This document shows positions 51,877-59,305 of a stretch of 64,000 nt of DNA, in pieces. A model generated the notes under the pieces. That model did no database searches. It had not been told where the DNA came from and saw only the letters and a list, made by a program, of their open reading frames with translations. The DNA comes from Dethiosulfovibrio faecalis (GTDB taxonomy: Bacteria > Synergistota > Synergistia > Synergistales > Dethiosulfovibrionaceae), in the NCBI RefSeq assembly GCF_021568795.1, contig NZ_JAKGUE010000008.1, positions 36,568 through 100,567 on the forward strand, written 5' to 3'. Both the position numbers and the translations under genes were made by a program. How positions within the stretch are numbered: position 1 is the first letter of the stretch; each line of letters opens with the position of its first letter.

Positions 51877-53094
51877 TTACCCTTTTTCGGCCAGTAGCTC
51901 CCTCATGGCCTCTCCCATGGCCTTGATCCCTCGGTCGGTCTCCTCCGGCGAGGCGAAGGTGAAGCACATCCTGAAGCTGTGTTCGCCCCCTCCGTTGGGG
52001 AAGAACGGAGCGCCGCATACGAAGGCGACCTTTTTCTCCAGACACCTCTGGAAGAGGTCTTCCGCCCTGATGTTGGGGGTCGTGAGCCAGTAGAAGAAGC
52101 CTCCCTTGGGGGTAACGTACTCTACCTCTTCCTTAGGAAGATATTTTGCGAAAGCCGCCTCCATAGCGTCTCTTTTCGCCCTGTAGTGGGACACTATCTT
52201 GGGCAAAAAGGCGTCGAGGTTGCCCGACTGGCAGTACTTGTAGACCAGTGCCTGGGCCACCACGCTGGTGCAGGTGTCCACACCCTGTTTGAATACGGTC
52301 ATGGTCCTTATGAGGTCCTTAGGGCCTATAGCCCAGGCTACCCTGGTTCCCGGGGCAAGTATCTTGGAGAACGACCCGGCGTAGAGGACCAACCCGGCGT
52401 CGTCGAGGGAGTAGAGGGTGGGCAGTTCGTCTCCCTCGAACCTGACGCAGCCGTAGGGATCGTCCTCGAGGATTATGAGCCCCTTGTCCTTGGCGACGGC
52501 GACCAGCTCTTTTCTCCTCTCCAGCGACAGGGTACAGCCCAGGGGGTTGTGGAAGTTGGGTATGGTGTAGATGAACTTGACCTTCTTGCCTTCCGATCTG
52601 GCCTGGTCCACTGCGTCGGAGATTTTGTCTACCAGCATTCCGTTCTCGTCGCAGGGTATGGTAAGGAAGTTCGCTCCCTGGTTGTACATGTTTATGGTGT
52701 TGCCCAGGAACGAGGTCTCCTCGCAGACGACGTAGTCTCCTCTGTCTACCGTGGCCCTGGTGAGGAGGTCGGCTACCTGGCTGGAGCCAGACGTTATGAG
52801 TATCTCGTTCATCGAAGGCTCTCTGCCCATCTTGGGCGCGGTCCAACGGGACAGGAATTCCTTGAGAGGGGTGTAGCCCTCCGTGACCCCGTACTGGAGG
52901 ATATCCCGGCCTTCCTCCAGTAGAATGTCCGCTCCCTGGTGGAACTGTTCCACCGGGAAGATGTCGGGATCGGGCATGCCTCCTGCGAAGGAGATCATTC
53001 CCGGTTTTCTTATCAGATGGAACATCTCCCTTATGGGCGACGGCTTTATTCCCCTTGCGGACTGGCTCAAAAGGCCTTGGATCGTATCGGACAT
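51877..53094 (-). CDS. fold-type I aminotransferase (2-aminoadipate/aromatic type), copy A
   Basis: 405 residues. ISFAGGMPDPDIFPVEQF at the N-terminus, GSSQVADLLTRATVDRGDYV, IPNFHNPLG with the PLP-contact Asn, LEDDPYGCVRF, and Schiff-base Lys in YAGSFSKILAPGTRVAW. These features belong to the LysN/ARO8 2-aminoadipate-like transaminases, which accept aromatic or branched amino acids and glutamate. Very similar in layout to copy B directly upstream. Probably used in amino-acid fermentation; precise substrate unknown. Confidence 0.9.
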   Translation of the reverse strand: MSDTIQGLLSQSARGIKPSPIREMFHLIRKPGMISFAGGMPDPDIFPVEQFHQGADILLEEGRDILQYGVTEGYTPLKEFLSRWTAPKMGREPSMNEILITSGSSQVADLLTRATVDRGDYVVCEETSFLGNTINMYNQGANFLTIPCDENGMLVDKISDAVDQARSEGKKVKFIYTIPNFHNPLGCTLSLERRKELVAVAKDKGLIILEDDPYGCVRFEGDELPTLYSLDDAGLVLYAGSFSKILAPGTRVAWAIGPKDLIRTMTVFKQGVDTCTSVVAQALVYKYCQSGNLDAFLPKIVSHYRAKRDAMEAAFAKYLPKEEVEYVTPKGGFFYWLTTPNIRAEDLFQRCLEKKVAFVCGAPFFPNGGGEHSFRMCFTFASPEETDRGIKAMGEAMRELLAEKG

Positions 53095-53123
53095 CTCTAT
53101 TCCTCCTTATTATATCTTCGACG

Positions 53124-53152
53124 AAGAGGTCTGCCCTTAGGGCAGACCTCTT
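53124..53152. repeat. 29-bp palindrome between the two aminotransferase genes
   Basis: AAGAGGTCTGCCCT, one central base, AGGGCAGACCTCTT. It lies 30 bp upstream of copy A on the minus strand and 48 bp past the stop of copy B. Neither side has a T-run, so an operator or RNA-processing hairpin is as likely as a terminator. Confidence 0.75.
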
Positions 53153-53199
53153 AAGTGTCCTTCTAGATTGTAGCCTTCTTGTCCCTTCGACGCCAGACC

Positions 53200-54411
53200 C
53201 TAGGCCTTCATCTCCCCTATGGCCTCGGCCAGTCGGGAGATTCCGTCCTCTATCACGTCGGGCTGTACGAAGGTGAAGTTGAGCCTCGCCTTGTCTATTC
53301 CAGCCGCTTCGTCAACGCAGAAGGGGGTTCCCACCACGAAGGCGACCTTCTTGTCCACCGCTTTCTTGAAGAGTTCCCTGGAGTCGATTCCGGGCATATC
53401 GAGCCAGAAGAAGAACCCTCCCTCGGGTTTCACCCAGGATATGCCGTAGGGGGCCAGGTACTTCTGAAGACATTCCTCCATCTTGTCTCTCTTGGGGCGG
53501 TAGGTGTCTATTATCACCGGAAGGTGCTCCGAGAGGTATCCCTTGCGGCAGTACTCGTAGACCAGAGACTGACATATGGGGCTCGAGCAGAGGTCGGCCG
53601 CCTGTTTGAAGACCACCATCTTTCGGATGATCTCCTTGCTGCCTGTGACCCAGCCGATCCTGGACCCGGGAGCCAATATCTTGGAAAAGGATCCGGCGTA
53701 GAGGGTTCCTCCCTTGTCGTCGAAGGAGAATATGGAAGGAAGGTGCTCCCCCTCGTAGCGGACGTAGCCGTAGGGGTCGTCCTCGAATATGGGGATGTCG
53801 AACCGCTGGGATATCTCGACCAGCTTCTTGCGCCTCTCGAGGCTCATGGTCGATCCGCCGGGGTTATGGAAGTTCACTATGGTGTATATGAACTTCACCT
53901 TCTTGCCCTCGGCCCGGGCCTTCTCTATGACTCCCGGAAGCAGGTCGACCTTCATCCCCTCGTTATCAGTGGGTATCCCCAGGAACTGGGCTCCGTGGTT
54001 GTAGAAGGTGGTCAGAGCCGCCAGGTAGGAGGGGTTCTCCGTTATCACGAAGTCTCCTCTATCTATGAGGGCGGAGGCGAAGAGCTCCAGGGCCTGCTGG
54101 GATCCGGTGGTGAGAAGCATCTCGTCGGTTTTCACGGTCCTTCCCATCCTCTCGGCGGTGAAGGACGCCAGAAACTCTTTCAGAGGAGGGAAGCCCTCGG
54201 TCGTACCGTACTGTAGCAGGTTTTTGCCGTCGTCCTTGAGGACGTGAGCCCCCTCGTAGAATTTGTCCACCGGAAATACCTCCGGAGCAGGCATGCCGCC
54301 GGCAAAGGAGATCATGCCCGGCTGTTTTATGACCGCCAGCATCTCCCTGACCGGCGAGGGACGAACGTTTCTCGCCGTGTAGCTGTAGTTGTCCTCCCAA
54401 ACGGTACTCAA
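53200..54411 (-). CDS. fold-type I aminotransferase (2-aminoadipate/aromatic type), copy B
   Basis: 403 residues. Near-parallel to copy A along the whole length: ISFAGGMPAPEVFPVDKF, TTGSQQALELFASALIDRGD, IVNFHNPGG, FEDDPYGYVRYEGE, YAGSFSKILAPGSRIGW and PEGGFFFWLDMPG. Tandem duplication followed by specialisation is likely. Soluble; no regulator adjacent. Upstream of it is a 334-bp gap shared with divergent argG. Confidence 0.9.
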   Translation of the reverse strand: MSTVWEDNYSYTARNVRPSPVREMLAVIKQPGMISFAGGMPAPEVFPVDKFYEGAHVLKDDGKNLLQYGTTEGFPPLKEFLASFTAERMGRTVKTDEMLLTTGSQQALELFASALIDRGDFVITENPSYLAALTTFYNHGAQFLGIPTDNEGMKVDLLPGVIEKARAEGKKVKFIYTIVNFHNPGGSTMSLERRKKLVEISQRFDIPIFEDDPYGYVRYEGEHLPSIFSFDDKGGTLYAGSFSKILAPGSRIGWVTGSKEIIRKMVVFKQAADLCSSPICQSLVYEYCRKGYLSEHLPVIIDTYRPKRDKMEECLQKYLAPYGISWVKPEGGFFFWLDMPGIDSRELFKKAVDKKVAFVVGTPFCVDEAAGIDKARLNFTFVQPDVIEDGISRLAEAIGEMKA

Positions 54412-54745
54412 GTCGATCGCCTTCCTTTTCTGCGGGAAAAATCCCTGGGATTGTCCTTCCGTCTTATGCGGAGGTCTTTTCCGTCGAGCGGCGTTGGCTT
54501 CCCGTTCGATTCGGTGTCTCTGGCAGTTCTTGGCCTCCCTAGAGGACTTATTTTTGAAAATCTGCCTATTTCCATTATAGCGTTGACTACGAAGAAGTGA
54601 AATGACTTAAAATTTCGACTTATCTATCCGGCGATAGAGGTTTTTTCAGTTTTTTCGCCTTGACATGTCCATAGGAGTCCCTATAATAGGCAACTAAAGT
54701 TTATGGATTGATATAAAGAGAATGCTAGTTCATATGGAGGGATAG
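54412..54745. other. 334-bp divergent intergenic region, copy B / argG
   Basis: No convincing gene. It contains the argG promoter (54660-54687) and a small hairpin CTATC/GATAG at 54624-54637 followed by AGGTTTTTT. A similar region before copy B on the minus strand has AT-rich stretches but no clear promoter pair that I would defend. Confidence 0.6.
54660..54687 (+). promoter_or_regulatory. consensus sigma70 promoter of argGH
   Basis: TTGACA (54660-54665), a 16-nt spacer and TATAAT (54682-54687), 58 bp before argG. Both hexamers are perfect consensus. Confidence 0.8.
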
Positions 54746-55981
54746 ATGATGGAGAAAAAGGGAAAGGTGGTTCTGGCCTACAGCGGAGGGTTGGATACCT
54801 CCGTGGCGGTATGTTGGCTGATGGAGCGGGGATACGACGTGGTCACCTTGACCGCCGACGTGGGGCAGTCTGTCAATCTGGAGGAGAAGAAGGCCAAGGC
54901 CCTCAAGACCGGGGCTGTGGCGGCCTACGTCATGGACCTGAAAAAACAGTTCGTGCAGGAGTTCGTCTGGCCCTCTCTCAAGGCCAACGGTATGTATCAG
55001 GGAACCTATCCCCTCAGTTCGGCACTGTCCAGGCCTCTTATCTCCCAGCAGCTTGCCTGGGTGGCGAAAAACGAGGGGGCCGTCGCCGTGGCTCACGGGT
55101 GTACCGGAAAGGGACAGGATCAGGTTCGCTTCGAGGTAGCCATAGGGGCTCTGAATCCGGAGTTGGAGGTCATAGCTCCCGTCAGGGACTGGCATTTCAG
55201 TCGCGAGGCGGAGATAGAGTACGCAAAGGAGCATGGCATAGAGGTCGGAGCCTCGGTCCAGTCTCCCTACAGCATAGATGAGAACCTATGGGGACGGGCA
55301 ATAGAGTGCGGCGCCCTTGAGGATCCCTGGAACGAATGTCCAGAGGATGCCTTCCAGATCTCGGTGGCCCAGGAGGTTTCTCCCGACAAGCCCCAAAACG
55401 TGGAGATAACCTTCGAGAAGGGTATTCCCGTGGCCTTGGACGGGGTTCCCATGGACGGAGTCTCCCTCATATTGAAGCTTCGGGAGATTGCCGGAGCCCA
55501 CGGCGTGGGTCGGATCGATATGCTCGAGGATCGTCTGGTCGGCTTCAAGAGTCGGGAGGTCTACGAGTGCCCGGCGGCGATCACCCTTATCTCGGCTCAC
55601 AGGGCCCTGGAGACGATGACCCTCTCCAAAGAGGTGCTGGCGGAGAAGAAGCGGCTTGAGGCTTCCTTCGCCGAACTCGCCTACACCGGTTACTGGTTCT
55701 CCCCTCTGAAGGAGGCCATAGATGCCTTTGTGGACAAGACCCAGGAAAACGTCAACGGCACGGTGAGGGTGAAGCTCTTCAAGGGTATGGCTACCGTTAC
55801 GGGGCTCAAATCCCTCAGCTCGGTATATAGCCACGATCTGGCGACCTACTCGGAGGAGGATTCCTTCGATCACTCCGCCGCCGTAGGATTCATAAAGGTA
55901 TGGGGACTGCCTCTCAAGACCTGGAAGCAGGCTCATAAACAGGATCCGGAGAAAAACGAGTCTATTTCCGTCTCCTGCTGA
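54746..55981 (+). CDS. argG: argininosuccinate synthase
   Basis: 411 residues (ATG 54746 or 54749). ATP pyrophosphatase motif VVLAYSGGLDTSVAVCWL, AHGCTGKGQDQVRFEVA, and SPYSIDENLWGRAIECG. It joins citrulline and aspartate with ATP. Followed by argH 100 bp downstream, and no other arg genes are nearby. In a fermenting anaerobe the pair may serve arginine synthesis. Confidence 0.96.
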   Translation: MMEKKGKVVLAYSGGLDTSVAVCWLMERGYDVVTLTADVGQSVNLEEKKAKALKTGAVAAYVMDLKKQFVQEFVWPSLKANGMYQGTYPLSSALSRPLISQQLAWVAKNEGAVAVAHGCTGKGQDQVRFEVAIGALNPELEVIAPVRDWHFSREAEIEYAKEHGIEVGASVQSPYSIDENLWGRAIECGALEDPWNECPEDAFQISVAQEVSPDKPQNVEITFEKGIPVALDGVPMDGVSLILKLREIAGAHGVGRIDMLEDRLVGFKSREVYECPAAITLISAHRALETMTLSKEVLAEKKRLEASFAELAYTGYWFSPLKEAIDAFVDKTQENVNGTVRVKLFKGMATVTGLKSLSSVYSHDLATYSEEDSFDHSAAVGFIKVWGLPLKTWKQAHKQDPEKNESISVSC

Positions 55982-56081
55982 TAAATCGAGACTTGCGTGG
56001 TATTCTTCAAGGGGGTTCCGGACGGCCCGGAGCCCCCTTTCGTCGTCGTGCTATGTCTATATAAGAGAGGAGTGTGTTCTC

Positions 56082-57455
56082 ATGTGGAAGGGCCGTTTTT
56101 CCCAGGAGACGGATCGCAAGGTCCAGGCCTTTTCCCAGTCGCTCGATCTGGACTGGAGGTTGGCCCGATGGGACATAAGAGGTAGCCTCGCCCATGCGGA
56201 GATGTTGGCGAAGCAGGACCTGATATCCCAGGAGGAGCTGAAAGCCATAAGGTCCGGTTTTCAGGAGATTATGGACGAGATAGAGAGGGGGGATTTCACC
56301 CCGGACGAGTCTCTCGAGGACGTCCACATGAATCTGGAACACCGTCTTACAGAGAAGATCGGCGACGCCGGAGCCAGGCTTCATACGGGACGGAGCAGAA
56401 ACGATCAGGTAGGTACCACCATGAGGCTCTACGTGAAGGACGTTCTGTGCCAGGTCAAAGCCGGTATGGTAGATCTAATGGATGCCCTCCTGAACAGGGC
56501 CGAGTCCCATAGAGAGACCATCGTGCCCGGCTATACCCATCTACAGCAGGCCCAGCCGGTCAGCATGGGACATCTCTGGATGGCTTACTTCCAGTCTTTC
56601 TCCAGGGATCTCAAGAGGCTGGAGTTCGCCATGGACGAAGCGGACGAATGTCCTTTGGGATGCGGAGCCCTTGCCGGTTCCACCCTTCCCCTGGATCGGG
56701 AGTACACGGCCGAGGCTCTGGGTTTCTCCAGGCTCTGCGAGAACAGCATGGACGGGGTGGGGCAGAGGGACTATATATTCGACGCCCTTAGCTTCTCCGC
56801 CATGTTCGCAGTGCACTGCAGTCGCATGGCCGAGGACCTTATAATATATTCCAGCGCCGAGTTCGGCTGGCTTAAGCTTCCCGATGCCTTCTGCACCGGC
56901 TCGAGCATGATGCCTCAGAAGAAGAACCCCGACGTGCTGGAGCTCGTCAGGGGCCGTACCGGTCAGATGATAGGCTATCTTGTGGATATCCTGGTGACGC
57001 TAAAGGGTCTTCCTATGACCTACGACAGAGATCTGCAGGAGGACAAGAGGGGGCTTTTTTCCTCCTTCGACGTCCTCTCTCACGTTTTGGGGGTGCTCCC
57101 ATCCCTGGTGAGGGCCATAGAGGTCGATGCCGACAGGGCGGCCGAGTCCTTCGCCGACGGGTTGGCTCTTGCTACCGATATAGCCGAGTATTTGGTTACC
57201 AGAGGAGTCCCCTTCAGAGAGGCCCATCACAGGGTCGGAAGTCTGGTGGGATGGTGTGTCAGGGAGGATAAGAGTCTGTTCGATCTGACCCTTGAGGAAT
57301 TCGAGGACTTTCTTGGCGACGTCGACGAAAAACTGCTCTCCCTGGTGGACCTGGAGGCCGCCGTCGCCAGACGTGATACCCTGGGTGGCACCGGATTCAG
57401 ACAGGTCTCCAGACAGATAGAGAGGGGACGGGATCTACTCTCGAGGCTGAGCTGA
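56082..57455 (+). CDS. argH: argininosuccinate lyase
   Basis: 457 residues. Fumarase/aspartase superfamily with HTGRSRNDQVGTTMRLY, PGYTHLQQAQPVSMGH and the signature GSSMMPQKKNPD carrying the catalytic Ser loop. It splits argininosuccinate to arginine and fumarate. ATG 56082 lies after AGAGAGGAG. The 100-bp gap after argG has a C/G-rich hairpin (CCGGACGGCCCGG region) but no clear terminator, so cotranscription is likely. Confidence 0.96.
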   Translation: MWKGRFSQETDRKVQAFSQSLDLDWRLARWDIRGSLAHAEMLAKQDLISQEELKAIRSGFQEIMDEIERGDFTPDESLEDVHMNLEHRLTEKIGDAGARLHTGRSRNDQVGTTMRLYVKDVLCQVKAGMVDLMDALLNRAESHRETIVPGYTHLQQAQPVSMGHLWMAYFQSFSRDLKRLEFAMDEADECPLGCGALAGSTLPLDREYTAEALGFSRLCENSMDGVGQRDYIFDALSFSAMFAVHCSRMAEDLIIYSSAEFGWLKLPDAFCTGSSMMPQKKNPDVLELVRGRTGQMIGYLVDILVTLKGLPMTYDRDLQEDKRGLFSSFDVLSHVLGVLPSLVRAIEVDADRAAESFADGLALATDIAEYLVTRGVPFREAHHRVGSLVGWCVREDKSLFDLTLEEFEDFLGDVDEKLLSLVDLEAAVARRDTLGGTGFRQVSRQIERGRDLLSRLS

Positions 57456-57517
57456 TAGGGGCGATCCTCCGGCGGAGTCCGTCGTTCGTTGGAGGTTCTA
57501 TCGTCTTTTGTTTGGCT

Positions 57518-57546
57518 TTGACATCGTGGAGATAGCTGTGTATAAT
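57518..57546 (+). promoter_or_regulatory. perfect consensus promoter in the argH / copy C gap
   Basis: TTGACA (57518-57523), exactly 17 nt, TATAAT (57541-57546). The nearest coding start downstream is 374 bp away, with a terminator-like hairpin in between. Confidence 0.85.
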
Positions 57547-57552
57547 TCTTGC

Positions 57553-57625
57553 AATTTTCGAAAGCTCTATTTTGTCGTCAAGTCCATGGGAGACCGGAGC
57601 TCCGAGAGCTTCGGCCTTTTCATAT
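57553..57625 (+). ncRNA. possible short transcript (about 70 nt) ending at a terminator
   Basis: Starting about 7 nt after the consensus -10, the sequence runs to CCGGAGCT, loop CCGAG, AGCTTCGG (57594-57614), then CCTTTTCATATTTTT: an intrinsic terminator. This makes a 65-75-nt RNA plausible, either a small RNA or an attenuated leader of the aminotransferase copy C gene. No known riboswitch or T-box pattern is recognised. Confidence 0.4.
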
Positions 57626-57632
57626 TTTTAAA

Positions 57633-57894
57633 GGGTATTTCTAAAGAGCATCTCTAAAAACGCTACTCCTCGGAGAGGTCGTTTCGGCGAAGCCCATTCG
57701 AACCCGTATTTCCGACCTGCCGTCGTGTAGTACGGATGGGGCGACAGGACGTCGCCCCAAGCCGAGGGGGCACAGGACGTGCCCTCTGAGGCGGTCTGTA
57801 CGAAACAGGCAGGTCGGGAATACGTTTGGGCGAGACAGGGCGGAGGCGAAACGACCTCTCCGAGGAAACTCGGACGTGACTTTCTAGATATACC
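57633..57894. repeat. MITE-like inverted-repeat element, copy 1 (long)
   Basis: About 260 bp. The outer ends, GGTATTTCTAAAG and CTTTCTAGATATACC, are imperfect inverted copies. Inner arms CCTCGGAGAGGTCGTTTCG and CGAAACGACCTCTCCGAGG are perfectly complementary, and GTATTTCCGACCTGCC opposes GGCAGGTCGGGAATAC. The middle holds two small hairpins with the same core, GGGGCGACAGGACGTCGCCCC-type (57738-57758, 21 bases) and a GCACAGGACGTGC one (57764-57786). No transposase. Confidence 0.8.
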
Positions 57895-57919
57895 TTAACG
57901 AGAAAGGGGACGATTATGT

Positions 57920-59101
57920 ATGAAATTCGCTAAAAGACTGGAATGGTGCGATTCCTCCGATGTAGGGGATATCCTCAAGGCTCTCTCAGATCCGGAGATA
58001 TTGTCCCTGGCCGGAGGGCTGCCCGCCCCGGAGCTTTTCCCCGTAGAGGAGGTCAAGACCGCCACGGCTTTCGTGTTGGATCGAGAGGGAGACAAAGCAC
58101 TTCAGTATTCGTCGGCCCAGGGAGACCCTAGGCTGAGGGAGATGGTAGCCAGGAGGATGACCGATAAGTACGGCACTCCGGCGAAGGCAGAGGAGGTGCT
58201 GATAACCAACGGATCTCAGCAGGCTCTGGATATGGCGGGAAAGGTCTTTCTGGAGGAGGGGTCGGTCGTCCTGTGCGAGAGTCCCACCTATCTCGGGGCT
58301 CTTGGGGCCTTCAGGACCTACGGAGCCGAGTTCGTAGGTGTCGAGACCGATTCGGACGGCATGATAATAGAGGACCTCGAGCGTAAGCTGAAGGAGATCG
58401 ACGACGTCCGACTGGTCTACGTGAACCCCGATTTTCAAAATCCCACCGGGATAGACTGGTCGGTGGAGCGAAGGAAGGCCTTCGCCGAGGTTGTCGGTCG
58501 ATACGGAGTAGCCGCTATAGAGGACAACCCTTACGGAGAGCTCCGTTTCGAGGGGCCCTGTCCGCCCTCGATAAAGAGCTTCGACCGTGCCGGTGTGGTG
58601 ATCTCCCTGGGATCTTTCTCCAAGATATTCTCTCCCGGCATGAGGGTGGCCTGGATGATAGCGGCTCCTGAGATACTCTCCAAGTTCGGCGATATGAAAC
58701 AAAACGCCATACTCTGTTCCTCTACGCTGCACCAGGCTCAGATAGTGGCCTACAACGAGATGTTCGACCTGGACGCTCACGTAGAGAGAATATGCAAGGT
58801 CTACGAAAAGAGGATGTCGGTTCTGATAGATTCGGTTAGGGAGTTCTTCCCGAAGGAAGCCGTAGTTGTCCCCCCTGCCGGAGGCCTTTTCGCTTGGGTG
58901 GAGCTCCCAGAGGGAGTCAACGCCAGGGAGGTCTTCAAGGTCGCTGTGGAGGAGCATAAGGTGGCCTTCGTCCCGGGCGGAGCCTTTTTCGCCGAGCCTG
59001 GGCACGAGAACTACATGCGTCTCAATTTCTCCAACGTGCCGGAGGACAGGCTCAGAGAGGGCATCCGCCGATTGGGAGCGGTCCTCTCTCAGAGCGTGTG
59101 A
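57920..59101 (+). CDS. fold-type I aminotransferase (2-aminoadipate type), copy C
   Basis: 393 residues, ATG 57920 after GGGGACGATT. ILSLAGGLPAPELFPVEEV, TNGSQQALDMAGKVFLEEGS, VNPDFQNPTG, IEDNPYGELRFEG and Schiff-base Lys in SLGSFSKIFSPGMRVAW. Same family as copies A and B but clearly further diverged. Flanked by two repeat elements, which suggests the segment may have been moved or duplicated. Terminator behind it. Confidence 0.9.
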   Translation: MKFAKRLEWCDSSDVGDILKALSDPEILSLAGGLPAPELFPVEEVKTATAFVLDREGDKALQYSSAQGDPRLREMVARRMTDKYGTPAKAEEVLITNGSQQALDMAGKVFLEEGSVVLCESPTYLGALGAFRTYGAEFVGVETDSDGMIIEDLERKLKEIDDVRLVYVNPDFQNPTGIDWSVERRKAFAEVVGRYGVAAIEDNPYGELRFEGPCPPSIKSFDRAGVVISLGSFSKIFSPGMRVAWMIAAPEILSKFGDMKQNAILCSSTLHQAQIVAYNEMFDLDAHVERICKVYEKRMSVLIDSVREFFPKEAVVVPPAGGLFAWVELPEGVNAREVFKVAVEEHKVAFVPGGAFFAEPGHENYMRLNFSNVPEDRLREGIRRLGAVLSQSV

Positions 59102-59125
59102 TGCCGTCAGTCGCATAAAAAAGTG

Positions 59126-59168
59126 GAGGGTCCGGAGTTCGTCTGATGAACTCCGGACCCTCTTCTTT
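59126..59168 (+). terminator. intrinsic terminator after aminotransferase copy C
   Basis: GAGGGTCCGGAGTTC, loop GTCTGAT, GAACTCCGGACCCTC, then TTCTTTAT. Confidence 0.9.
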
Positions 59169-59170
59169 AT

Positions 59171-59302
59171 GGGCATCTCTAAAAACTCAACTCCTCCGAG
59201 GCGGTCCGTACGAAACAGGCAGGTCGGAAATACGGTTCGGGCGGGATAGGGCGAATCCGAAACGGCCTCTTCGCGGAGACTCGGACGTAAGTTTTTAGAT
59301 GT
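59171..59302. repeat. MITE-like inverted-repeat element, copy 2 (short)
   Basis: About 130 bp. Begins GGGCATCTCTAAAAAC and ends GTTTTTAGATGTT, giving terminal inverted repeats. The body matches the right half of copy 1 (GCGGTCCGTACGAAACAGG, then CAGGTCGG, GGGCG and CGGACGTAA) and lacks its left half and central hairpins. It ends 4 bp before the CDC48 stop codon. Confidence 0.8.
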
Positions 59303-59305
59303 TCC

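Noticed and set aside
57570..57660. Possible 23-residue leader peptide (MGDRSSESFGLFIFLK...) in the copy C leader
   Set aside because: No ribosome site and no run of a control amino acid; the hairpin alone explains the sequence.
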